This document shows, piece by piece, positions 19,384 to 30,731 of a DNA stretch of 64,000 bases (positions are counted from its first letter, which is position 1; each line of letters begins with the position of its first letter). A program made the translations under genes and the position numbers. The notes under the pieces were generated by a model, which worked only from the letters and a program-made list of their open reading frames with translations, ran no database searches and was not told where the DNA came from. Origin of the DNA: Anaeramoeba flamelloides (taxonomy: Eukaryota; Metamonada; Anaeramoebidae); contig JANTQA010000047.1 of the NCBI GenBank assembly GCA_027625915.1, positions 14,508,001 through 14,572,000 on the forward strand. Direction: 5' to 3'.

Positions 19384-22300
19384 ATGAGTTCAAGAGATAG
19401 AAATTACCAAAGTTATAACTATTCCTATCGAAGGTATAAAATTTTAAATTTAGTCTTTTTCTTCTTGTCACCAACGTCTTAATCCAGCATATAAAAACTT
19501 AATTTCTTTTCGTTTATCTAATTTCCAGTCGAGAACGTGAAAATTATTATCCCCCAAGAAGAAACAGAAACTACCAATATACCTCTTCGAGATATCGGTT
19601 TGCTTATTTTTTTTTTTTTTTTTTCTTTGCTTTCTTTCCAATCTGAAAAATCTAATCCCCTTTTTTTTTTATTTTCCAACCAAAAGACAAAGATCCCCAG
19701 AAAGGTATTCAAGAAAAAGCCAGGAAAGTAAATCACTTTATGTTGGTAATATAGTAAGTTTCAATCACATTTTTTATTCACCTGAGAGTTTTTTTTTTTA
19801 ATTTGTTTTTTATGATAATACGTTAAATAATTCCTTTATGAATATTCTGTAGCCATATGAAATAAACGAAAAACGCTTACGTGAATTTTTTTCAAAATGT
19901 GGAAAGATTTCTAATGTAAAAGTTGGCTGGGATCACAGAAAACAACTAAACAAAGGTAATTCTTTTTTTTTTTTAATTTTTTTTTTTTTTTTTTTTTTTC
20001 CAATCAAATACAAATTTTAATTTTTTTTTTTTTTTTTTTTTTTTTGATTTTTGTTAAACTTCAACTCTTTATTCAATAGGGTAAGTTAGTCCAATTTTTT
20101 TTGTCATTTCAAACATGTTTTTCTCACCTTTTTTAATGTCTCTCTAATAAACGCTTCATTTTCAAAATTTGGTTAGATTTGGTAAGTTTTTCTCCCTTCA
20201 TTTCTTTTTTTTTTTATTTTTTTACTTTTCATTTTTGTCTTTTTTTTTTTTTTTTTTTTTTTTTTTTATTAAAGGATGATTAACAAAAAGACACAAAAGT
20301 TAACAAGTCTTGTAAAATTTCTATTCATTCAAAAGCAAATTCTTTTTCTGGTTTATTGTTCAAATCCCATTAAATTACTCGTATTTGCATAATAAATGGA
20401 AAAAAATCTTCTCTTTCTTTTCATTTTCCATCTTTTCCAAAAGAGATCCAACAACAAATCTCTCTTCATTTTCATTTTCAGGACCTTTTTCAAATAATAT
20501 GTCATAAATTACAACACACTTCTTTGTTGAAAAACTCTATTTGTAAAAGAAAAATAAAGAAAAGGAAAATGAAGTTAAAATTTTTTCCCTTTCATTATGC
20601 AAATACCAGTAATAAAGCCATTTTTAAAAATTTGACAAAAATTTTTTAATAGAGGCCTCAAAAGATGTATATCGGAGGTTTTTCACTGTTTTAAAGAAAA
20701 TTATGAAAACTTTTTTTAAAAAACTCTCGAGAAAACAATTCTCCAATAAAAAAACGAAATATTTTTTTTCAATTTACCCAAAAACAATTTCTAACAATCA
20801 ATTGAGAAAAAACCTTTCAGAGGTGAACAACCATATTTTTTAAAAAAAGCAAATTTTAGTTTTAGGGTTTACTTTTTCTTATATTTGAAATAAAATCACA
20901 ATATTTTTTTTTGAAAAAAAAAATTCCTTTGAAAGTAAAAGACATGATAACGATTAAAATTTATTTATTATGACTGATAAATCCTAAAAAATACTTTCAA
21001 GTTTTCCAATTCCCATTTTTTAATTTTTTTAGCTCGTCTTGAATAAAGAATGGATTAACGACTTTATTGATTTATATACAAAGAAACCTTGTCAAAAAAA
21101 ATTTTGGCTTATAAAATGTATTTTGAAATGAAATGTTTTGAAAATAGAGTTATTAGATTTTGGAAATTGAACTAAAAAATTTTTTTGATTTTTTTTTTGA
21201 ATTTAACAATAACACCAAGGGATTAGCGTCACCATAGATTTCGTCCAAAATCAAAGTGTATTGTAATTGAAAGTAAATCATATTGGTTCTGCATGGTTCG
21301 TATAACTCTAAAAAATCTATTATAAATATTATTGCACAATAAATTATTAAATTTTTTAACAAAGTATTACAATTAAAAATTTTCATTTTTTAAAAGTTTT
21401 TTTTTTAATAACTTTTCCAAATCTAAAAAGAAAAAAACAAAATAAAAGTATCCAAGTATTTAACAATTCATATTTAGAACATCCAAAAGGAACTTATTTT
21501 TTCAATTTTTTTAATTTCAAAGATTTACAGAATAATCATCAACATAAAAGACCAAAAGAATGATTATTTTTGTTTCCTTTTGATAAAGCTAATTGTAACA
21601 TCAATATATTTCCAAGATTTCAGAAATAATTTGTCAAAAGAATCTATTGGTTAATTATTTAATTTTTTTAAAACAATTGAATTTTTTAGCCACTAATCTA
21701 CATTTCGCGATAAATTTAAGAAAGATATTTTTCAACTTTGTAGTCTGAATATTGATGGTTCTACCTTTAAATTTGTCTCGAAATGTAGATTTTTTTCCTG
21801 AAATTGTTAGTTTTTTTTACTATTACAAGGATCATATTTAATTGATGAGATCAACTTTCAATTTTACAAATAGAATTTTTAGATACATTTGAACCATGGA
21901 GCACTAATATGATTTTACCAACAATAACAACATAAACCATTTTCCAGTCAACGGTGACCAAAATTGTTGGAGAGTGAATTACATGTGTTTAAATGGTTTG
22001 GATGGATATTTGAAGAAAAGTTTTAATTTTGGAAAGTGAAGTCATTTTTTCGGATTATAACTTTTTTTTATTTTTCTATTTTTCATTTTACGTAATTGTT
22101 TTTTAAATTTTTTTTTATCGCAAGATCTAAACTTACAAAGTAAAATCATGTTATTCTAATGTTATTGGAAGTGTAAAAATGATTGTAGAAAAATCCTCTT
22201 GATCTTCTATTGTAATTTTCTTTGGAACTTCAATTGAAGATCAAAATGAACTTTCTTGTTTTCTATTTCCTAATGAGCTACTGAAGAATTTTGTTTTTTT

Positions 22301-24722
22301 CAATTTTTAAGAAAATATATAGATTGATTAGTTTAACTTGATACGGAATATCAACTATTCTTTGATGTGGTTTATTCTACGTATTTCTTATTTATTCTAC
22401 TTAAAGGTTAATTATAAAAAATAATTGATATTTGTAAAAAATACCGGTTCCCTTTTACAGAAAAAAAGTTTACAATAATTTTAGAATTCTCCGTGCTAGA
22501 CGCAAATTCCTTAAACACGGTTAAATCTAATTTATATTTACATTTTATTGTCCGTACACTATTACAAAATGTTTTAGTATGTTAATTCAACATTTAATTT
22601 CCATAATAAAACATCAGGATTGATTTCATTTCAATTCCATTTACCTTTTCAATTGTTATTTACTTTAATTCATAAAAGTCACATTTCTAAATTTCGTAAT
22701 ATGATACCTCTATTTTTTGAATTTTTTTGAATTTTTTTGGTCAGATCTTGTTTTATAATTCATAACCTTTATGAATAGTTTAATAATTTTTTTTATTTTC
22801 AATAATTAATCATCGAGCTTGAAAGGTTTTATTTGGAAAATTTAATATTTAGGCCTGAGTATAAATACTTTTATTTGTTTCATTATTTCTAAGAATATTT
22901 TGTTTAGAAAATGAGATCTTTTGAATTTTTCAAACAATCCATTTAATTCACCAAATATTTTTCCTGAACACTCTTTTGAATAATTTTTTTTCATTTTTGA
23001 CAATTAGAAAACGAAATTTTTTCTTAAGAATTTTTTTCTAATCTTTAGAATCGAAATAAATTAAAAAAGATTACTGAGAGAAATTGTTTTCATAATTTTT
23101 TTATAATTTCAAAATAATTCAGATCAACTACAAACTCTAAAATATTGCAAGAGCAAAAACATTAATTTAAGGATGTGTGATATTAGTATGTTATTATTCT
23201 GAATACAAATTTATTCAAAATTGTTAATTTATTTGAATATTTTTTATTAAAAAATAGAGATCTTTAATTCATTTTTTAAATTATAATAAAAAAAATCATT
23301 AATTTTTATTTTGAATTCTTTTCAAATCAGATCTTGATGATTATTAATTCTAAAAAAATGTTCTCAAATTTCGAAAAAATAATAATATAAAACCATCTAT
23401 TATCAATGCTTATATTATACTCCAACCTCAATGACTTTCTTATTTAATCTTAAATTTTATTGCATTTCTTGTTCGTTAAAATGTGATATTCAGGAAAAAA
23501 TATTCTGAAATTTTTTTTTTTACAAATCAGAAATAATGAACAAGGTGAAAATTTTATCTATTAAAAATTTAAATATTAATACAATATTATTATTAAAAAA
23601 AATAAAGGATTTGTAATTTTATTTATATATCAAAAGAATTTCAATAATATTTAAGAAGAATTATTCCTGTGAAAAAAAAGATCATCAACTTTTTCCATAA
23701 TTAATTTCATAAATATAAAAATTTAAAATTAACGTATTAAAATTATATTAACATTAACATTATTGTAAAATACCAATTTGATATTAAAAGGATTTGTAAC
23801 ATTCCAATACCTAGAAGACGCAACCGATGCCTATAATAAATTAAATGGAACAATTTTTGATGGGAGAAGATTAAGATTAGACTACGATCAAGGAGTAGAA
23901 AACAAAGGACATCTAAGAACGAATAGAAGAGGATACAATAGAAATTACCGTTATCAACAAAATCATTACTCAAGTTATCGTAAAAGCAGAAGCAGAAGCA
24001 GAAGCAGAAGTAGAAGTAGAAGTAGAAGTAGAAGCAGAGGTAGAGGTGGAAGCAGAAGCCGAAGTAGGAGTAATTCACCTGATCGTTATAATCATAAACG
24101 TGAAGAAAATTATAGCATTTCGAAGAGCAGAAGTAGGAGTAGGAGTAGGAGTAGAAGTAAAAATAGAAGCCGAAGCAGGGGAGGAAGCAGGAGCAGAAGC
24201 AGAAGTAGGAGTAGAGGTAGGGGTGGAATTAACAATAAAAGCAGAAGTAGAAGCAGGAGTAGGAGTGGAAGTAGGAGTAGGAGTAGGAGTAGAAGCAGGA
24301 GCAGGAGCAGGAGCAGAAGTAAAAGTAGGAGCTTAAATAAAGATCCCCAAAATAATTCAACAACCCAAAATGTTGAAAAAATTTCATTAAATTTGGATAT
24401 AGGAGATAATAATTCAAGATCAAAATCCAAATCCCCTTCTCGGTTAAAATCAAACAGCCCAAAGAAAGATGATATTAACAAAGATGGTATGGCAATTTAA
24501 CTTTAATTTTTTTAAAATTTATTTTCTCTGATTCCTTTTTAAATTTTTTTTTAAATTTTTTTTTAAATTTTTTTTTAAATTCCATTTTAAATTTTTTTTT
24601 AATATTTATGTTCCCATTTTACATTTCATTAATATTAAAAAAAAAAAAAAACATAAATAGAAAAAAATGAAGAACCAAATAAAGAACAAGAGGAATCAAC
24701 AGAAAACGTTGACCAAAACTAG
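19384..24722 (+). CDS. Tra2-like SR splicing factor (RS-RRM-RS), six exons
   Basis: This is a nuclear pre-mRNA splicing regulator that binds exonic enhancers. Exons deduced by frame are 19384-19433, 19529-19597, 19687-19753, 19853-19955, 23791-24486 and 24661-24722, totalling 1047 nt (348 residues). Donors are GTATAA, GTTTGC, GTAAGT, GTAATT and GTATGG, and every acceptor is AG. An N-terminal Arg/Ser/Tyr-rich arm (about 1-56) precedes one RRM, with RNP2 LYVGNI at 57-62, RNP1 GFVTF at 97-101 and GRRLRLDY at its end. A long Arg-Ser domain follows (about 145-290), then an acidic Glu-rich tail from exon 6. An RS arm on both sides of one RRM resembles Tra2. If the last intron were retained, translation would stop at 24500. 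Intron 4 is 3.8 kb and splits the RRM. Confidence 0.88.
20370..20615. repeat. Large imperfect inverted repeat
   Basis: The segment around 20370-20432 is the imperfect reverse complement of 20555-20615, including TTATGCAAATAC. Parts resemble the interior of family 3 elements (CAACACACTTC and GAAAATGAAGT), so this may be a rearranged fragment of that family. Confidence 0.55.
21215..21932 (+). repeat. Diverged dispersed repeat, shared with 27245-27950
   Basis: The two segments align over roughly 700 bp with many scattered matches, including AAATCTAAAAA, CAATAATCATCA, GACCAAAA and CAATAACAACAT. Each is followed by family 3-related sequence. No open frame is present. It is probably an old transposon copy. 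Confidence 0.5.
21933..22472 (+). mobile_element. Family 3 TIR element, diverged copy c
   Basis: It starts TAAACCATTTTCCAGTCAA and ends with the complement of TAAACTTTTTTTCTGTAAAA. About 540 bp of interior show clear but diverged similarity to 39196-39903, for example AACTATTCTTTGATG and AAATAATTGATATTTG. It is shorter than copies a and b. Confidence 0.65.
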
Positions 24723-26192
24723 AAGTATATTCAATAATTAATTATTTATTTTTTTTCTTTATCAAACTTTTATTTTTTTTTGATTTTATTATTTTTTAAT
24801 AACTATTAAAAGTACCAACAAATAACACTTTACTGAAGATCAGTAATTAATAATCATTTATTTTTATTTTTTTATTTTTTTTTATTTTTATTTTCATTTA
24901 CTCAATTAAGGTTTGAGTTTGAAGATATTTTGAAGATATTTCGAAGATTGATCCTCTATATACTAGAAGAATAGATTTTTACATATAAAGTAAAAAAAAA
25001 AAAAATATAAAATAATTCTACGATCTTTGAAGAAAATCTGAAGAGAAGAAAGTTAAAATCAAAGATACATAGTCTATATCTAGAGATTGATAAAAATATA
25101 AAGACAGGCAGATAGATATAGATAAATATAGATATTAACTCTAATATTTTTTTTAAAAATCTAAGGCTTGTTTGAGGGATGTGATCGATCAAATATTTTG
25201 TTAAGCTGAAGAATACTGACTTTTTTTGTATCTAAATCGAAGAAATTCATAATTTTTCGATTTTACTGTTGCTACTAACTCCGAGAAAGATATAATATCA
25301 ATAAAATCTTTTTGATAATTAACTAGCTCTCCGATAATTTTCCACTGACAAATAAAGATAAGAAGATCTTATACAAATATGAGAATTGAAATAAAGCAGA
25401 CTGATTCCAAAATTGAGCAAAATTAGGTATCATCACTATAACTAATTTTGGGAATGTGTTGCAAAACGATTAAAAATTATATTACAATCCCCTAAAAAAA
25501 CTTTCAAATTTGTTTTAATTACAAAATAACGGTTGTAAAAAAGGAAAATTTTTCAAATAATATTTTTTTTACTTTTTTTTTTACAGATCAATAAAGATAT
25601 CTGATACTGAAATTCTTCAAACTGGATTAATGCCTATTATTAAACTCTGAAATCCACTTTCACATCAATAGAAATATTATAGAAAATAAAAAATCCAAAG
25701 AAATTCAATTTTATATATATTTATAATTAAAAAATATATTGACAAAATTGAACATGGGTAAATTTTGATTTAATTTGGTGCTGTTTTGATTTCTATTTTT
25801 AATCCCAATAATCAATCTAATTTTTGAATTTGGTTTTTGTTTAAAAATGAGAGGGAAAAAATACGTAAAAAAATATTTGATGCTGATAACTTTTTACTAC
25901 TATTTTACAATTAAAACTCGATTTTTCAATTCTTTTACATTTGTAAATTTTTTCTGGAATGGTTTTATTCGAATCTTGTGAAATTATTCAATATCATTAC
26001 TTGAAGTTAATAAATTATGTATCAAGACATACATAAGAATTGTGTTTTTTGTAAACAAATTCTTTCTTTAGAATTTTTTTTTGTTCATTTAATTAAATAT
26101 CTTTAATGAATCGAAAATAAAATTTAATATTATGGATTTAACATATTAAAAATTATTTCTTGAAAAATAAAAATATTGTTTAATTTTTTTTT
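24723..26192. other. Intergenic AT-rich DNA after the SR gene
   Basis: No coding sequence is seen. This is the left part of the gap between the convergent SR and SNU13 genes. Confidence 0.45.
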
Positions 26193-26340
26193 TATTATTA
26201 TTCAACAAGTGTAAATAACACTCTAGATGTTCTTTGACTTGAATTTCCTCCAAGGTAATTTAAGCGTAAAACCATTGATTTTCACGATTATTAATGGAAA
26301 AGACACAACCAATTTTTTTTTGTTTAAAAAACTAAAAAAA
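26193..26340 (+). repeat. Partial family 4 repeat
   Basis: The block beginning CAACAAGTGTAAATAACACT matches the starts of the copies at 37827 and 42091 (GAAGAAGTGTAAATTACAC). About 140 bp are alignable and it lacks the hairpin array found in the other two. Confidence 0.5.
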
Positions 26341-27244
26341 AAAAATTGAAAAGAAAAAAGGAATAAAGGAGAAGAAAAGAAAAAGAAAAAAAATGAAATA
26401 TAAAAAGAGTTTAATAAGAATCAATTGGTAAAAAATCAAAATAATAAAATGCTATCTTTTATTCAGAGCACCCAAAATCATAACTACAAACTTTTGATTA
26501 ATTAAGTTTAATTTGAGAATTGATCATGAATGCTAAATTGGGAGGATTGTTGTTTAATTGTTGTAATTTCTTTTTTTTTTTGATCATTTTTAGGCTTTGT
26601 TTAAACCTTTCATATTTTTTGGTTTTGTTTTCAGTTTTTGTTTTCAATTTAATGATATTTTCTTTTCCATTATCCTACTATTAGAAATTACCCACTTGAT
26701 CTTTTTCCTTTGTAACTCCTCTTTCCAATATAAAGAAAATTCAACCAACGGGGGTTGTATATTGATTGTTTATAAGACAGTTTCAATTCAAAAAAAAAAG
26801 AAGTGAAAAATATTATTTTATAAAAAAATAAAATCTTCATAATCTTTTTTTAATTTTTTTTATAATTTGTATTTTTGCTTTTGAAATTGATTAGTTCTTC
26901 TTTCTAACAATTTATTAATTTGGTTCTATGTTTTGAAATCCAAAATTCTCACATTTCCAATATAGAACCAAAAACAGTAACCTTTTATTTGTTTTAACTA
27001 TTATGATAATTCTTGAAAAATGTAAACACTATTATAAGTTTTATTTCGAAAAGTATGGATTTTGAAAGAAAATTTTTTTATTTTGTTATTATTGTTAATT
27101 GTGGATATTTCAATTTAAATGTCAAAGAATACAATTCAGAAAGTTCAGATTAATATAAATGAATATTTGACATAATATTAATAAAAATGTCCCAATTAAA
27201 TTCAGATCTATTATGGGAAAAAAAAATTAATTGTTTAAACGGTT

Positions 27245-28985
27245 AGAGTCACCATTGATTTATCGATAGTTTAAGTGTGTCGGATTGGGTTTAAATGATA
27301 TGTGTACACTGTGGCTCAAATGTTATTCTTGAAATCTATAATAATTATTATTACAGAATAAATTATTGCATTTTTTATTAAGTTTCCAAATTTAAAAATT
27401 ATTATCTTTTTAATTTTTTCTTTAATTCCTTTGACAAATCTAAAAAAGGAAATAAAAATAAGCCTATTCAAGTTTTTAATAATTCTGAGTTATGACATTG
27501 AAAAGTAACTATTTTTGTAATTTTTTAATTTCATAGATTAATTCAATAATCATCAAAAGAACAGACCAAAACCATTAGTGATCTTTCCTTTTTTATAAAG
27601 TTAGTAGTGAAATCAATATATTTTCAATATATGTAAATAATTATAAATTATACTATATGTTTAATAATTAAATTTTTTTAAAAAAATTGAATATTTGAAA
27701 AACTAATAGACATTTTAAAGTATAATTTAAAAAGATACCCTTACAAGTTGGAGTCTGAATATTAATAATTCAATCTTTAAATTTGTCTTGTAATGTAGAT
27801 TATTTGTCTGAAATCGTTGGAATTATTACTAATATAATAAATCCTTTTTTCATTGAAGAGATCAAAAAATAGGTCTACCTTTTCCAATCAATTGTTAGAG
27901 ATATTTCAATCATGGCACACCAATGTAATTTACACTCAATAACAACATGTTTTAATCTTTGATTTCGAGTTGGTAGAAGCTAATCCCTTGAACTCTTAAA
28001 AAATATATTATCTCATTTTCATAATAAACTATCTTACAGTTATAATATGTGAATTGAGTGTATTTCAAAAGGGTATTAGAAGAAAAAAATAATCTTGGGA
28101 ATTTCAAATTTGAAATCATTTTTTCCAAAATAAACTCCATTCCAAAAATTTGGACAAAGGCAAAATAAAAAATCGGCAAAAAAAAAAAACCTATCAATTT
28201 ATTATATTTTTCCAAAAATAATATAAAAACTCATTTAAGTAACCTGTATTATTATTTTTATAAATAATTATTTTCATCCAAATATAAGAAAATAATATAA
28301 AACTCAAAAATAAATTTCGGTGTATAAAATAATGAAACAAGCGAGATCAAAAAAAGTATTGGTAAATTTGTTGAAATATAGCCAACAATTGTTGATCAAT
28401 CAAATGGTTAGATACCATCCACCAATTTTATATCATTTTTCAATTTAACAAACTCAACACTAGCTTTTTATCAACCTCAAAAAAATTCCAGATCTAACTA
28501 AAAAGGTTACTTAACTCAAAAAAAACGAAATGAAAACAAAAAAAAAAAAGAGAAAAAAATGAAATAGTTTGTCAAATCAAAATTCTTTCCAAATTGAATG
28601 GAAAGTGGAGTAATGTTATCATTTCAACTGTTTAAACTGTTTCCAAAATTTTGGAAAGGTAGTTTAATTCTCAGATAGTCAATAGCATTGTACTAAAACA
28701 TAATTGATCAGTGAGAAGAGATTTTTCAACTCAAAAAAATTGTAACCAATTATTTATAAACAAAAAAAAAAATTAAATAAAAAAAAAAAAAAAATTTGTT
28801 ATTCCAATGTTATTGAAAGTGCGATAATGATTTTGGAAAAAAACATTTTAATTTCTATTGGAATTTTCTTTGATCTTGTTTTTCTGGATCAAAATAACAT
28901 TGTTGTTTCTTAATATGTGGCCTTAAGAATTTTAGTTTTTCAATTTTTAAGAAAATAAATAGTATGATTACATTTACTTGATACA
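27245..28985 (+). mobile_element. Old composite repeat with nested MITE
   Basis: The first 700 bp match 21215-21932. The part from about 27990 matches family 3 interiors (TATTAGAAGAAAAA, GAAATCATTTTTTC), and after the MITE at 28131-28666 the match resumes (TTGTTATTCCAATGTTATTG near 28796). The MITE therefore inserted into an already resident, decayed element. It is non-coding. Confidence 0.5.
28131..28666 (-). mobile_element. TA-flanked MITE, family 1, copy 3 (nested)
   Basis: This 536-bp element starts TAAACTCCATTCCAAAAATT and ends in GGTAGTTTA. Its interior is inverted relative to copies 2, 4 and 5. It lies within the family 3-like repeat described separately. Confidence 0.8.
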
Positions 28986-29855
28986 GACGCTAGCGATTTA
29001 ATAATCTGGATAATTTTACTTCTTTTTTCAGTATTCAAAAAAATGTGGATTTTTGTGAAACCATATTTTAAAATTTTGGGCACTTCACTTTTTTTCTCTT
29101 TGAGATTTTTTACCATTAATGTGTTATTAATGAATTAAACATTTAATTTAGTTTTTAATAAGTGCATAATTATTTAGGTTATTGTTAAAACTATTTGTAA
29201 TAATACATTTAATAAATAATTCGATATTTTAAATTTTGGGTGTGCCAAAAATAATAAAAATAGTTTAGATTAACTTTTGTTCACCTTAAAAAATTGAAAA
29301 AATTACGAAAAAACTACAAAAATGGTTCAACAAATTCAATTTATAATTTAAATTTTCATGAAAAAAAGAGGTTTACCTTCAAAATTGATTTTAACTCAGG
29401 TGTACTGTTGAATACTGGAATTAGATCTTTTATTTGGAACAGATAAAAACAAAGTACGGATTTTATTTTAACGCACGATTTTTATGTTCTGAAAATGGGT
29501 ATTTTATAAGGATAATTAAAAATTCAATAAAAATTTAAATGGTTTAGTAAATCTGTAAAAATGATAAACAACACAATTTAATTTTAGGAATTCTAAATTA
29601 CTGGCAAGTGATACTAGTATTGCCACATTGTAAAAATTATTTTAAAATTATTATCTTGATCTCTGAAAATGTAATTGGTTTGGTGTAAAACCACCTGAGG
29701 AATTAATCAAACTGGTGATGAGAAACGAAACCGAAAAAGAATGTTTCTTGCTTATTTTGGATTTCTTGAGGGAAAATAATCGTAAAAGGAAATTTCAAAA
29801 AAAAAAAAAAGTGTTTGGTTATTTCTAGTAAAAAGCTTTATTTTAAAAAATTTTT
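28986..29855. other. AT-rich 3' flank of SNU13
   Basis: No gene is seen. A short A-run at 29798-29810 lies beyond the SNU13 stop on the minus strand. Confidence 0.4.
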
Positions 29856-30290
29856 TTACATTAAGTTCTCAATTTCAAGTTTTATTGTTTCAATTTCTCT
29901 TTTTAACTGAGACCCTGGCTCTTGAAGAATAGCACAAGCAGCCATAGGCCTTTCTATTTCACAAGATCGACCAAGTTCGACGGTGCTTGGGAGAAAACAA
30001 AAAGGTACGCTTTTGTCTTGGCATAGTAGTGGTATATGAAGAAGAACTTCTAAAGGATGGGTGTCTGCAGCAAGTACAACAAATTCAATGTTTTGTTTTT
30101 TTAAACTTTTTGTCGTTTCATTTACTCCTTTAATTGTTTTTTTGTTTTTGTTTTTGTTTTTGTTTTTGTTTTTGTTTTTGTTTTTGTTTTTGTTTTTGTT
30201 TTTGTTTTTGTTTTTGTTTTTGTTTTTGTTTTTGTTTTTTTTTTTTTTTTTTGTTTTTTTTTGTTTTTTTTTTTTTTTTTGTTTTGTTTT

Positions 30291-30346
<56 letters not shown>

Positions 30347-30731
30347 GTTTTGTTTTGGAAATTTATGAGGAGAGTTACATTTTTTAAAAAAGAAAAAAAA
30401 GAGAACCAAGTAAAAAGATAAAAGAACAAAACATTTGGTGAAAAGATTAAAAGATTGAAAGTGAATATTTTTTACCTTTTTTAAGTTGTGAACATTGGTT
30501 TGCTGATTTACATAAATCAAGAATTTTTACAACAAGTTTTTTTGGGGCAGTTGGTTTGATTCGATCTTTTTTTGGTACTTGTGGTATAGTCAGATCTTTT
30601 AATTTTTGGTTTTTCTTTTCGCTTTTCTGTTTCTTTTTTTTATTTTTTAACACTTTCTTTACATTCTTTTCTTTCTTTTGTTTGTTCACTTTTTTTTCTT
30701 TCTTTTTTTTATTCGATTTTGGTTGGTTCAT
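29856..30731 (-). CDS. SNU13: SNU13 / 15.5K (NHP2L1) RNA-binding protein, two exons
   Basis: This L7Ae-family protein binds the kink-turn of U4 snRNA in the U4/U6.U5 tri-snRNP and of box C/D snoRNAs. Exon 1 is 30731-30476 and exon 2 is 30127-29856, totalling 528 nt (175 residues). The donor GTAAAA and acceptor AATTAAAG rejoin QLKKG to VNETTKSL. Recognisable family motifs are KILDLCKSANQCSQLKKG, IEFVVLAADTHPLEVLLH, IPLLCQDKSVPFCFLPS and LGRSC. Human 15.5K has 128 residues; the extra length is an N-terminal Lys-rich arm of about 45 residues with the look of a nucleolar localisation signal. Tail residues after EPGSQLKREI match the family helix. The gene is convergent with the SR gene and divergent from the AMPK gene. 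Confidence 0.93.
30128..30475 (-). repeat. SNU13 intron filled by a (TTTTTG)n microsatellite
   Basis: The 348-bp intron contains roughly 17 uninterrupted TTTTTG units (about 30137-30236 on the plus strand), followed by degenerate T-rich units to about 30355. The long open frames here, reading Lys-Thr-Lys-Gln repeats, are repeat artefacts and not genes. Confidence 0.9.

Larger units (their letters stand above)
19956..23790 (+). other. Giant intron 4 of the SR factor gene (3,835 bp)
   Basis: The donor is GTAATT after LNK(G) and the acceptor is ATTAAAAG before GFVTF. Joining restores the RRM in frame. The intron holds several poly-T tracts of 20 or more (19960-20045, 20240-20270), a large inverted repeat (20370-20615), a diverged dispersed repeat (21215-21932) and a family 3 element (21933-22472). 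The other four introns of the gene are only about 90-175 bp. Confidence 0.85.

Noticed and set aside
24046-24481. Ala/Glu/Gly-rich and Leu-rich frames over the RS domain
   Set aside because: They are shadows of the Arg-Ser repeat codons of the SR factor.
30061-30520. Several overlapping frames with Phe-Leu or Lys-Thr-Lys-Gln repeats
   Set aside because: They are products of the (TTTTTG)n microsatellite in the SNU13 intron.
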